From UMGS172 sp045637775 (GTDB taxonomy: Bacteria; Bacillota; Clostridia; Oscillospirales; Acutalibacteraceae), in the NCBI GenBank assembly GCA_045637775.1, contig JAZUAC010000009.1, forward strand, positions 1 through 27,838: a stretch of 27,838 bases of DNA, in the 5' to 3' direction. The position numbers and the translations under genes were made by a program. The notes beneath the pieces are model-generated. The model searched no databases, was not told the DNA's origin, and worked only from the letters and a program-made list of their open reading frames with translations. Positions 7,902 to 15,607 of the stretch are shown piece after piece; position 1 is the first letter of the stretch, and each line of letters starts with the position of its first letter.

Positions 7902-9784
7902 GTCGTAAGCAGAAAAAGGTCTTATACCGCATAATTATTTCGGCAGTGTTGCTTTTGTCGGCGTTTTTACTTGACCGATTCATAATAAAGGATCAAAGCC
8001 TTTTGGCAACACTTGGAGCCTACCTTATCCCCTATTTCATAATCGGATATGACATTTTGCTTAAATCTGTCCGAAATATTCGAAGCGGCCGGGTTTTTGA
8101 TGAGAACTTTCTAATGGCAATAGCCACCATCGGCGCTATATGCATTGGTTTTTTTCCAAACACCGAGCCTCAATATGCCGAAGCCGCTTTTGTGATGCTG
8201 TTTTATCAGACAGGAGAGCTTTTTCAAAGCATTGCCGTTGGCAAAAGTCGTAAGTCAATAGCACAGTTGATGGACATTCGACCCGATGTGGCTATTATTG
8301 AAAAAGACGGTGAATTACTTGAGGTCAACCCCGAAACGGTCAGCGTTGGCGATATTATTACCGTACGTGCAGGCGACCGCGTACCTTTGGACGGAACGGT
8401 GCTTTCGGGTGAATCGTCGGTCGACACATCGGCCCTTACCGGTGAATCGATACCCAGAATTGTCAATGCAGGTGACGGTATCATCAGCGGATGCGTGAAT
8501 TTAAGCGGTATGCTTAAAGTAAAGGTCGAAAAGCCGTTTCAAGAATCAACCGTTTCCAAAATATTGGAGTTGGTAGAAAACTCAAGTGCCAATAAATCTC
8601 GTTCCGAGAATTTTATCACCAAATTTGCAAGGGTCTACACACCGTCAGTGGTCATCACAGCTGTTATGCTTGCTTTTTTGCCGCCTTTGTTCATCAGCGG
8701 CAGTTACATTTCTGCATTGCCCGATTGGATTATACGCGCTTTGACATTTTTGATAGTTTCCTGCCCTTGTGCCTTGGTTATTTCGGTGCCGTTATCATTC
8801 TTTGGCGGTATCGGCGGTGCCTCTAAACAAGGCATACTTGTAAAAGGCTCAAACTACCTCGAGGCACTTGCATCAACCCACACTGTTGTGTTTGACAAAA
8901 CAGGCACCTTGACCGAAGGCTCGTTTAATGTGGCTGAAATCCACAGTTTGAGGCTGCCCCAAAACGAACTTTTGAGCCTTGCCGCACACGCCGAAATGTA
9001 CTCAAACCACCCTATTGCCACAGCTTTGAAGTCGGCATACATAAATGCTTTGGATTTAACAGTTGAAAATGTTAAAGAAATCGCAGGGCATGGCATAACC
9101 GCCACGGTTAACGGACAAACTATTGCCTGCGGAAGTTTAAAGCTCATGGACACATTGTCGATAAAACCCACGGAGCATTTAGATCATGGCACGACAGTCC
9201 ATATTTCATGTAACGGTGAGTATCTTGGATATATAATTATATCGGATAAGATAAAGCCCGCGTCATTTGAGGCAATAAAATCACTTAAAGCATGCGGCGT
9301 CAAACACACTGTTATGCTAACGGGCGACCGCACCGAAACTGCGAAAGCAGTCGCCAACGAGTTGTTGATTGATGAATTTTCTTCCGAGCTTTTACCGCAA
9401 GACAAGGTTTTGGAGGTTGAACGCTTGCTGAAAACCGTTCCAAATAAAAAGAAGCTTGTCTTTGTTGGCGACGGCATCAACGACGCACCTGTTTTGACCC
9501 GTGCTGATATTGGAATTGCTATGGGCGCTTTAGGTTCGGACGCTGCAATCGAAGCAGCCGACATCGTGTTAATGGACGATGACCCCAAAAAGATTTCAAC
9601 CGCCGTTAAAATCGCACAAAGGACACTAGGGATAGTCAAACAAAACATTGTGTTTGCGTTAGGCATAAAAGCTCTTGTTCTGGTTTTGAGCGCGTTTGGC
9701 TTTGCGCCCTTGTGGTTAGCAGTGTTTGCCGATGTGGGCGTTGCAGTAATTGCTATTCTCAATGCAATGAGGACCCTTGGCTAA
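7898..9784 (+). CDS. cadA: P1B-2-type Zn(II)/Cd(II)/Pb(II)-exporting ATPase
   Basis: A 628-residue heavy-metal P-type ATPase that pumps Zn, Cd or Pb out of the cell. Visible in order: first membrane helices from residue 8, actuator TGES (181-184), membrane metal motif CPCAL (289-293), phosphorylation site DKTGTLT with D333, the P1B-specific SNHPIA with H371-P372, hinge GDGINDAP (524-531), and in the last helices K591 and D612, the pair that defines the P1B-2 (ZntA/CadA) subgroup. There is no N-terminal HMA domain; the 73-residue HMA protein encoded immediately upstream probably replaces it. Third gene of the operon controlled from 7132-7187. Export of Zn/Cd/Pb rather than Cu is well supported; which ion matters in vivo is not known. 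Confidence 0.95.
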   Translation: MSRKQKKVLYRIIISAVLLLSAFLLDRFIIKDQSLLATLGAYLIPYFIIGYDILLKSVRNIRSGRVFDENFLMAIATIGAICIGFFPNTEPQYAEAAFVMLFYQTGELFQSIAVGKSRKSIAQLMDIRPDVAIIEKDGELLEVNPETVSVGDIITVRAGDRVPLDGTVLSGESSVDTSALTGESIPRIVNAGDGIISGCVNLSGMLKVKVEKPFQESTVSKILELVENSSANKSRSENFITKFARVYTPSVVITAVMLAFLPPLFISGSYISALPDWIIRALTFLIVSCPCALVISVPLSFFGGIGGASKQGILVKGSNYLEALASTHTVVFDKTGTLTEGSFNVAEIHSLRLPQNELLSLAAHAEMYSNHPIATALKSAYINALDLTVENVKEIAGHGITATVNGQTIACGSLKLMDTLSIKPTEHLDHGTTVHISCNGEYLGYIIISDKIKPASFEAIKSLKACGVKHTVMLTGDRTETAKAVANELLIDEFSSELLPQDKVLEVERLLKTVPNKKKLVFVGDGINDAPVLTRADIGIAMGALGSDAAIEAADIVLMDDDPKKISTAVKIAQRTLGIVKQNIVFALGIKALVLVLSAFGFAPLWLAVFADVGVAVIAILNAMRTLG

Positions 9785-9799
9785 ATGGCAAAATCCTGC

Positions 9800-9828
9800 T
9801 TGCAAAAGCTGTTGTAATGTGTTACAAT
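9800..9828 (+). promoter_or_regulatory. promoter of the DtxR-family gene, with overlapping palindrome
   Basis: TTGCAA at 9800-9805, a 17-nt spacer and TACAAT at 9823-9828, in the 77 nt between the ATPase stop and the next start. A perfect short dyad TTGTAA-TGTG-TTACAA overlaps the spacer and -10 box and could be a regulatory site; its regulator is unknown. Confidence 0.65.
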
Positions 9829-9861
9829 TTCAATATAAATCAAAAGAACGGAGGCGATTTT

Positions 9862-10230
9862 GTGCATTTGCAGGAATCGGGACAAATGTACCTTGAAACA
9901 ATATATGTTCTGACGAGCAAAAGCAACTCGGTCCGTTCGGTTGATGTTTGTGAGCACATGGGCTTTTCAAAACCCAGTGTAAGCCGTGCCGTAGGTCTTT
10001 TAAAGGAAGGCGGCTACATCACTGTGGATAATGACGGCTTTCTGCATCTGACCGAGATTGGCAAAGAGCTTGCCGAAAAAATATACGAACGTCACACCAT
10101 ACTTTCAAGATTCCTTATCAGCATCGGTGTTGATGAAAAAACCGCAGCAGAAGACGCCTGCAAAATGGAGCATGATATAAGCGATATATCATTGGCTGCC
10201 ATTAAGTGTCATATTGAAACACAAAAATAA
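9862..10230 (+). CDS. DtxR-family metal-dependent transcriptional regulator, short form
   Basis: A 122-residue regulator with an N-terminal winged helix (recognition region SKPSVSRAVGLL) and the dimerisation/metal domain, without the SH3-like third domain. The metal ligands read M9, C100, E103 and H104, with H78 present. These align with Met10, Cys102, Glu105, His106 and His79 of DtxR rather than with Asp8/Glu99 of the manganese sensor MntR, which suggests an iron-type sensor; this is inferred from ligands only. The start is a GTG at 9862 with GGAGG at 9850-9854. It has its own promoter and a terminator directly after the stop, so it is a single-gene unit. No iron or manganese transporter is adjacent, so its targets lie elsewhere. 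Confidence 0.88.
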   Translation: MHLQESGQMYLETIYVLTSKSNSVRSVDVCEHMGFSKPSVSRAVGLLKEGGYITVDNDGFLHLTEIGKELAEKIYERHTILSRFLISIGVDEKTAAEDACKMEHDISDISLAAIKCHIETQK

Positions 10231-10271
10231 AGAAAACGGCGGAATGAGATATACTCTTCTGCCGTTTTCTT
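10230..10271 (+). terminator. terminator after the DtxR-family gene
   Basis: Stem AAGAAAACGGC-G-GAA / TTC-T-GCCGTTTTCTT with a 12-nt loop, starting on the stop codon. The T-rich end is interrupted by a C, so termination may be partial and read-through could feed the redox genes, for which no strong promoter is seen. Confidence 0.8.
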
Positions 10272-10303
10272 GAAAAATGGGATAAAATAAAAGGAGAAGC
10301 TTT

Positions 10304-10504
10304 ATGGCTATCAGATTGAACGAAGACAAAGAAGTGGTTGAACGCATAAAACAAGGTTTAAAGGCAAAGGACGGCTACTGTCCCTGCCGCGTTTCGAAAT
10401 CACCCGAATATAAGTGCATTTGCGAAGAATTTAAAGCGCAGATGGCCGACCCCGATTTTGAAGGATACTGCCATTGCATGCTTTATTATAAGTCAAAAGA
10501 TTAA
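10304..10504 (+). CDS. ferredoxin-thioredoxin reductase catalytic subunit-like protein
   Basis: A 66-residue protein with the diagnostic Cys pairs CPC (26-28), CIC (38-40) and CHC (56-58). By alignment to plant-type ferredoxin:thioredoxin reductase beta subunits, C26, C38, C40 and C56 would bind the 4Fe-4S cluster, and C28-C58 would form the active disulfide that reduces thioredoxin with electrons from ferredoxin. It is much shorter than the roughly 110-residue chloroplast/cyanobacterial protein and has a 9-residue rather than 16-residue first spacer, as in other short anaerobe versions. AAGGAG precedes the ATG. The thioredoxin gene follows after 16 nt, which strongly supports the pairing. 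No variable (alpha) subunit is nearby. Confidence 0.88.
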   Translation: MAIRLNEDKEVVERIKQGLKAKDGYCPCRVSKSPEYKCICEEFKAQMADPDFEGYCHCMLYYKSKD

Positions 10505-10520
10505 ACAGGAGGATTATATT

Positions 10521-10820
10521 ATGGTTAAAGATTTGAACAGCAACAATTTTGAAGAGTTCGTGTCGGACGGCACCGTTTTGGTCGATTTTTATGCAGATTG
10601 GTGCGGCCCTTGCCAGATGATCAAGCCCATCGTTCACGAGATTGCCGAAGAACGCACCGATATCAAGGTTGGTAAGGTTAATGTCGATTTAGACAGTGCT
10701 CTTGCAATGCGTTTTAACGTCGCAAGCATCCCTACCCTTTTAGTATTTAAAGGCAGCAAGCTTCATGCTACCATGGTTGGATATCGCACTAAGGATGCTA
10801 TTCTCCAAGCCCTTGACTGA
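10521..10820 (+). CDS. trxA: thioredoxin
   Basis: A 99-residue thioredoxin with VDFYADWCGPC (active Cys28 and Cys31) and a cis-Pro segment ASIPTLLVF. It should reduce protein disulfides and receive electrons from the FTR-like subunit encoded just upstream instead of from NADPH:thioredoxin reductase. The start at 10521 has AGGAGG 8 nt upstream; in-frame extension upstream would run into the previous gene. Probably cotranscribed with 10304-10504 and with the aldo/keto reductase that begins 54 nt later. Confidence 0.95.
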   Translation: MVKDLNSNNFEEFVSDGTVLVDFYADWCGPCQMIKPIVHEIAEERTDIKVGKVNVDLDSALAMRFNVASIPTLLVFKGSKLHATMVGYRTKDAILQALD

Positions 10821-10874
10821 CAACCAAATAACGATCACAAGCCGAAGTTCGATAAATTGAAAAAAGAGGACATT

Positions 10875-11867
10875 ATGGGATACATTGCAAACGACAAAAG
10901 ATACGATACCATGAATTACAGAAAATGCGGCGAAAGCGGATTAAAGCTTCCCGCAATCTCACTTGGCTTATGGCACAATTTCGGCGACAATGCCAACTAT
11001 GACAACATGTGTAAAATGTGTTTCACTGCCTTTGATAACGGAATCACACATTTTGACCTTGCCAACAACTACGGGCCTTCAGAGGGCAGTGCCGAAATCA
11101 ATTTCGGTAAAATACTTCACGGACACATGAAACAATACCGTGACGAAATGATAATCAGCACCAAGGCAGGATATTATATGTGGCCCGGTCCTTATGGCGA
11201 TTTTGGCAGCAAAAAATATCTCATAGCCAGTCTTGACCAAAGCCTTAAAAGGATGAAACTTGACTATGTTGATATTTTTTATCATCACAGAATGGATCCC
11301 GACACACCACTTTATGAAACCATGTGGGCACTTGACAGCATTGTAAAAAGCGGTAAAGCGCTTTACGTAGGACTTTCAAATTACAATGGTGAAGCGATGA
11401 AAAAAGCCGCCGATATTTTGAGGGAGCTTCACTGCCCTTTTATCATCAACCAAAACAAGTATTCGATTCTTGACCGTACGGTTGAGAAAAACGGAATTTT
11501 GAAAACCGCCATTGACGAAAACAAGGGCATGATTATTTTCAGTCCTCTTGCACAGGGTTTGCTCACCAACCGTTATCTCAACGGAATTCCAAATGACAGT
11601 CGTGTGAAAACCGACGGTAGATTTTTAAATGAACGTTCTCTTTCAAGCGAAATGCTGAAAAAAATTGAAAATCTGAATAAAATCGCACAGCAGCGAGGTC
11701 AATCCCTTGCGCAAATGGCACTTTCTTGGATTTACAACCGTGACGGTATCACAAGTGTTCTGATCGGCGCCTCAAGGCCCGAACAGATATTGGAAAACCT
11801 TAAAATGACCGAGAATCTCAGTTTCACACAAGAAGAATTAAGTGCAATTGATGCTATAGTCCTTTGA
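10875..11867 (+). CDS. aldo/keto reductase (YghZ/Kv-beta-like)
   Basis: A 330-residue NADPH-dependent aldo/keto reductase. The catalytic tetrad is visible: D61 and Y66 in FDLANNYGP, K97 in STKAGYYMWPGP, and H138 in FYHHRMD. The YGPxxGSAE segment and the overall length fit the AKR14 (L-glyceraldehyde-3-phosphate/methylglyoxal reductase, YghZ) branch; the substrate is not certain. The start at 10875 has GAGGA close upstream (4-5 nt); a TTG at 10857 in frame is possible but has no ribosome site. It ends at the terminator shared with the convergent tubulin operon. Confidence 0.9.
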   Translation: MGYIANDKRYDTMNYRKCGESGLKLPAISLGLWHNFGDNANYDNMCKMCFTAFDNGITHFDLANNYGPSEGSAEINFGKILHGHMKQYRDEMIISTKAGYYMWPGPYGDFGSKKYLIASLDQSLKRMKLDYVDIFYHHRMDPDTPLYETMWALDSIVKSGKALYVGLSNYNGEAMKKAADILRELHCPFIINQNKYSILDRTVEKNGILKTAIDENKGMIIFSPLAQGLLTNRYLNGIPNDSRVKTDGRFLNERSLSSEMLKKIENLNKIAQQRGQSLAQMALSWIYNRDGITSVLIGASRPEQILENLKMTENLSFTQEELSAIDAIVL

Positions 11868-11908
11868 ACACGAGGCCAAAAATATTTTCTATTAACAAAC
11901 AAAACCAC

Positions 11909-11943
11909 AAAAAAAGAGCACAGGTTAACCCGTGCTCTTTTTT
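11909..11943. terminator. bidirectional terminator between convergent genes
   Basis: Stem AAAAAGAGCAC / GTGCTCTTTTT with a 10-nt loop and T-runs on both strands. It ends the aldo/keto reductase transcript from the left and the long tubulin/VWA operon from the right, whose last stop codon is at 11975-11977. Confidence 0.93.
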
Positions 11944-11974
11944 ATTGATTCGAAAAACATTTCACCTACTACGG

Positions 11975-14900
11975 CTATTGACCTTCGGCTTGTTGCGGCA
12001 CCTGTGTTTCAGATGCAGACTCTTCTGTGACTTTTTTCGCCTCTTCTTCAGGAGCAGACTCTCCTTCGGAAACGGTTTCCGTCTCGGATTCAGATGCATC
12101 TTCCTCAGGTGATTCCACCTCGGTCGGTTGGGACTCTTCTGTTGACGCCGACTCAGGTTCTTCCTCGGTCTCTTCAGGCTGAGGTTCTTCCTCTGCCGGT
12201 TCGCTCTCCTCCAAAGCCTGCTCGACTTCCTCAGCAATGGGTTGGGATTGTGGCGCCTCTAACGTCTGTTGCGGTGCATCTTCTGCTACCGGCTGAGGTG
12301 CTTCAGCCACAGGTTGAGGTTGAGGTTCAGCTACTGCAACAGGCACTTGCTGTTGAGGTGCAGTTCCTGCTTGAGGCTGAGGTGCGTTCTGCGTTTCTTT
12401 AGCCTGCTCTTCAGCGTTAGCTTTTTCTAATACTTCAAAAGGATTATTCTCAATTCGTTTGCGAATAAAATCCAGTCTACTGTAAGTAAGTGTATCATTT
12501 CCTTTGAGAATGAGTTCAAACAAGCAGTTAAACGCTGCTTCCAAATCGAGACAAGCGTTAACCTCTTCACCGCCGTATTTAAGGAACAACATTTTATCCA
12601 TGCTTTCAACATTGATAAAATCACCGCTGTCAGAAGCGAACCACTTTTCGATACGCTTGCCTTCTTTTTCTTTGAGCAACCAGAACAAGTAGTCAAACAA
12701 AAGTCGCATTATAATATCATCGAAATTATTTACAATAGTATCGGTGATACCCTTTTCAAGCTCTGTGTCTTCTGTAATATAGATATTTATGCCATCTTCA
12801 ACATTTGAATCTATAATCGGACTATAGAGTTTAACCAATTCCTCTTGTTCAAAATCAGCTAAACAGCTTCTGTCAGACACAACACTTCGAACAATAATAT
12901 ATTGCTTGATATTAGAGAACAAAGTCTCAAACATTTCATTCAGCAGCACACTAAATGTGAAGGAAAGCTTAAACTTCTCTTCCTGCGACATTGCAGATAT
13001 GTTTTTGCTTGAAATATTTACAGCGAGAACATTGGTGGACTTGTAGTTTCTTCGGAGACCTTTCTTATTAGAATCAACCTTCTTGTAACCAAATCCGCCT
13101 GGAGCAAAACTGATACCGTTATTAAATTCATAGTATCCGTCAGTGTTAACTTCGATATCAGCGCTCAGAAGATTCTTCTTCAATACGCTGTCACAAACCT
13201 TCAAAACAGGCAACTTTTTACTGATTCCGTGGTGTACAACATTATTGATTTGACGGCACTGGCGGTAATGCACGCTTACATTATTGCTTGAATAAGCAAG
13301 CTCTACAATTCCGTTATCATAGTCGATTTTATCTATCAGATAGTATTTGCCGTCGAAGGATACATATTGACCCTCCAAATAGTTCTGATACAATTCAAAC
13401 ACAGGAATTCGTTTCAAAACTTTTGCAAACTGCTCGGAATCAATAAATGTGATATTTTTAAACAGTCTCTCAGGGAGTTCGTTTTTAACCGATTCAAGCA
13501 ATTTGTAATATCTTTTGCTTTCCATCGATTTATCCTTACTGATTCGCTGTGAGGTCAAATATGAAGTGAAGAATATGTTGGTGCCGAATGCTCGTTTGGT
13601 TAAATCATGAAGCGCTTCTGTTATGAAGCGAACCTGATCGTTCTCGAACGTATTGATTTTTATATCGGTTTGATAATTCTTAATGGCCAAAAGCAATGTT
13701 TCTTCTGCGACATTTCCGTAACACAGCTGATTTATCAATCTGTAAACAGAAAGCTTGATGTTGCTCTTAGGAACCGGAAGAATATTACCGATTGCTTCCA
13801 CGTTTCCAAGGAAGAAGTCCATGTTTGCTACTATATAGTCGCGGAGCAAATACGGTGTAGAAACAACATTCAAGAACATGTTTGATTTTGCATACTTCAA
13901 CCAATTCAAAAGAACTAAAGCGGCATTGTTGCTTGTGTCGCCGACAACCACAACAGAATTATCGCTAAGGGTTACGAAATTCTCATTTTCGGCAAATGTT
14001 ATTGCCTCATCGATATTTACTATATCCTTACCTATATACCTGTTAAGCAACGGCTGTGCTGTCTGCAGCGACAGCATTTGGTCGGAGAAGGACTGTGCAG
14101 ACGAAATAATATCTACATGCTGGATATCGTGCTTGAACGCCGGAACAGCCAACGGTATCAGCTGTCCCAAAAATCTTGCGGCAAAGCCGGGGAGTATTTC
14201 TGACTGCAACCATCCTTTTTCGGTGGACCAGAAGTTAGCATTAAAGCTCTTTTCGATCGAGCTGTTTACAATCTGGTAACCAAAATCCCCTCGCATAAAT
14301 ACGTTTGATGCCGTCGGCTTCAATCCGTTGACACGGTTACCAAACAAAATATATTGAACATTGTCGTATCGGTCACTCGAAAGTACCGAAGCAAGAAGAT
14401 TTAAGTTTAAAGCATTTTCCGAAATAGTTTTATCAACATTGATGCAAAATACCACATCGATGTTTTCAAAAATAGCTTTACTGTTCAATGCCAAATCAAC
14501 AGTTCCTATGTAAATATCAACATTACTGTCCATTTTGATTGATTCAGTGTTATCATAGCTCAAAACATCGATAACCATGTTTGAGTTTGCAGTGTTAGAC
14601 TTAATACCAAGCTCTTCAAACCATTTTTCGCATTGTTTCACAGTGCTGTAATTATCGCAAACAAACATCATTCGTTTGCTGGCTGTAAACATGATGTTCA
14701 CAATCGGAACAATGATATCCGAAAAACCTTGCAGCAAGCAACTTTCAATGATCATATCATCACCCCTCATAACAGGTGACAATATTTTGGAATAAAGGAA
14801 GTCGTTCGGCTTGTTGCCGGAAGCAGACTGGGCTATACTTTCAGAAAGCTTATCCCTTTTCTTGGTTTGGGTGATTATACGGCGCTCATATTTATTGGTG

Positions 14901-15607
14901 ACACTGTAACGGCCCAACAACTGGCGCTGCCATAATCTATGGTACTCCTCATCAAGATCCGCCCAAACAGTGGTTCTTTCTTGGGGAGCATCTTGCTTTT
15001 TCTGCATTTTTTTAACTTCATCTTCAAGATGACCGTCAAAATAAACATACAGTTCAGCAAAGAGCAACGGCAATAAAACAAATGCTTCCACAGTTATGGA
15101 AATATCAGCGTAATTGTTCACGTTCACAAGATATATAACGCCAAAGCCAACACCTATCAACACCAGTATAACAAGCGTTGAATACTTAAACACCCTTGAA
15201 AGGGTGGAATAGTATGGTGAAAGATAAAAAACACCGTTTTTCTCATAATATTGAGCAGGTAAATTATCCTCTAATATATCCGTCGACTTTTTAGAATAAA
15301 CATGGAAATAAATATAGTATACTGCCTTGTATAAGAAATAAGTCACAAGGATAAACAGCGGAATAATATGGTCAACATGGATTTTTTCTAAAAACTTTTC
15401 GGCATCTCTGCTGGCCAACGAAGCCATCCAGGTTCCCAAATAAATCAGAGCACCGGCACCGATATCAATAACCAAAAACACCAAATGATTGTGATGCTTG
15501 TATCGATATTCCTTTTTAATGTTTAATGCGCCATAACACGCAAGAATACAAAGCCCAATAAGAGTAGCACCAGTCGCTATAGCGTTGAAAACAAAAAACT
15601 CAATCAT
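11975..15607 (-). CDS. large five-TM protein with cytoplasmic domain and Pro/Gln/Glu-rich tail, function unknown
   Basis: A 1210-residue protein, last gene of the tubulin/VWA operon. Five membrane helices lie in the first 195 residues (about 4-26, 42-64, 80-100, 143-162, 171-192). A large cytoplasmic region follows (about 200-1065), and residues 1066-1210 form a low-complexity tail first rich in Pro/Gln/Ala, then in Glu/Ser/Thr. Segments such as ASKRMMFVCDNYSTVKQCEKWF, DIYIGTVDLAL, IDVVFCINVD and VQYILFGNRV resemble the strand-plus-motif rhythm of an SF2 helicase core, but no Walker A or DExx box is visible, so at best it is a degraded, non-ATPase relative. That resemblance is weak and unverified. 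The start at 15607 has AAGGAG 7 nt upstream and overlaps the previous gene's stop by 8 nt (coupled translation). Confidence 0.75.
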   Translation of the reverse strand: MIEFFVFNAIATGATLIGLCILACYGALNIKKEYRYKHHNHLVFLVIDIGAGALIYLGTWMASLASRDAEKFLEKIHVDHIIPLFILVTYFLYKAVYYIYFHVYSKKSTDILEDNLPAQYYEKNGVFYLSPYYSTLSRVFKYSTLVILVLIGVGFGVIYLVNVNNYADISITVEAFVLLPLLFAELYVYFDGHLEDEVKKMQKKQDAPQERTTVWADLDEEYHRLWQRQLLGRYSVTNKYERRIITQTKKRDKLSESIAQSASGNKPNDFLYSKILSPVMRGDDMIIESCLLQGFSDIIVPIVNIMFTASKRMMFVCDNYSTVKQCEKWFEELGIKSNTANSNMVIDVLSYDNTESIKMDSNVDIYIGTVDLALNSKAIFENIDVVFCINVDKTISENALNLNLLASVLSSDRYDNVQYILFGNRVNGLKPTASNVFMRGDFGYQIVNSSIEKSFNANFWSTEKGWLQSEILPGFAARFLGQLIPLAVPAFKHDIQHVDIISSAQSFSDQMLSLQTAQPLLNRYIGKDIVNIDEAITFAENENFVTLSDNSVVVVGDTSNNAALVLLNWLKYAKSNMFLNVVSTPYLLRDYIVANMDFFLGNVEAIGNILPVPKSNIKLSVYRLINQLCYGNVAEETLLLAIKNYQTDIKINTFENDQVRFITEALHDLTKRAFGTNIFFTSYLTSQRISKDKSMESKRYYKLLESVKNELPERLFKNITFIDSEQFAKVLKRIPVFELYQNYLEGQYVSFDGKYYLIDKIDYDNGIVELAYSSNNVSVHYRQCRQINNVVHHGISKKLPVLKVCDSVLKKNLLSADIEVNTDGYYEFNNGISFAPGGFGYKKVDSNKKGLRRNYKSTNVLAVNISSKNISAMSQEEKFKLSFTFSVLLNEMFETLFSNIKQYIIVRSVVSDRSCLADFEQEELVKLYSPIIDSNVEDGINIYITEDTELEKGITDTIVNNFDDIIMRLLFDYLFWLLKEKEGKRIEKWFASDSGDFINVESMDKMLFLKYGGEEVNACLDLEAAFNCLFELILKGNDTLTYSRLDFIRKRIENNPFEVLEKANAEEQAKETQNAPQPQAGTAPQQQVPVAVAEPQPQPVAEAPQPVAEDAPQQTLEAPQSQPIAEEVEQALEESEPAEEEPQPEETEEEPESASTEESQPTEVESPEEDASESETETVSEGESAPEEEAKKVTEESASETQVPQQAEGQ

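Noticed and set aside
11975..12420. Tail repeats of the giant protein as a minisatellite or CRISPR-like array
   Set aside because: The repetition is at amino-acid composition level (Pro/Gln/Glu), with no regular DNA unit or spacers.
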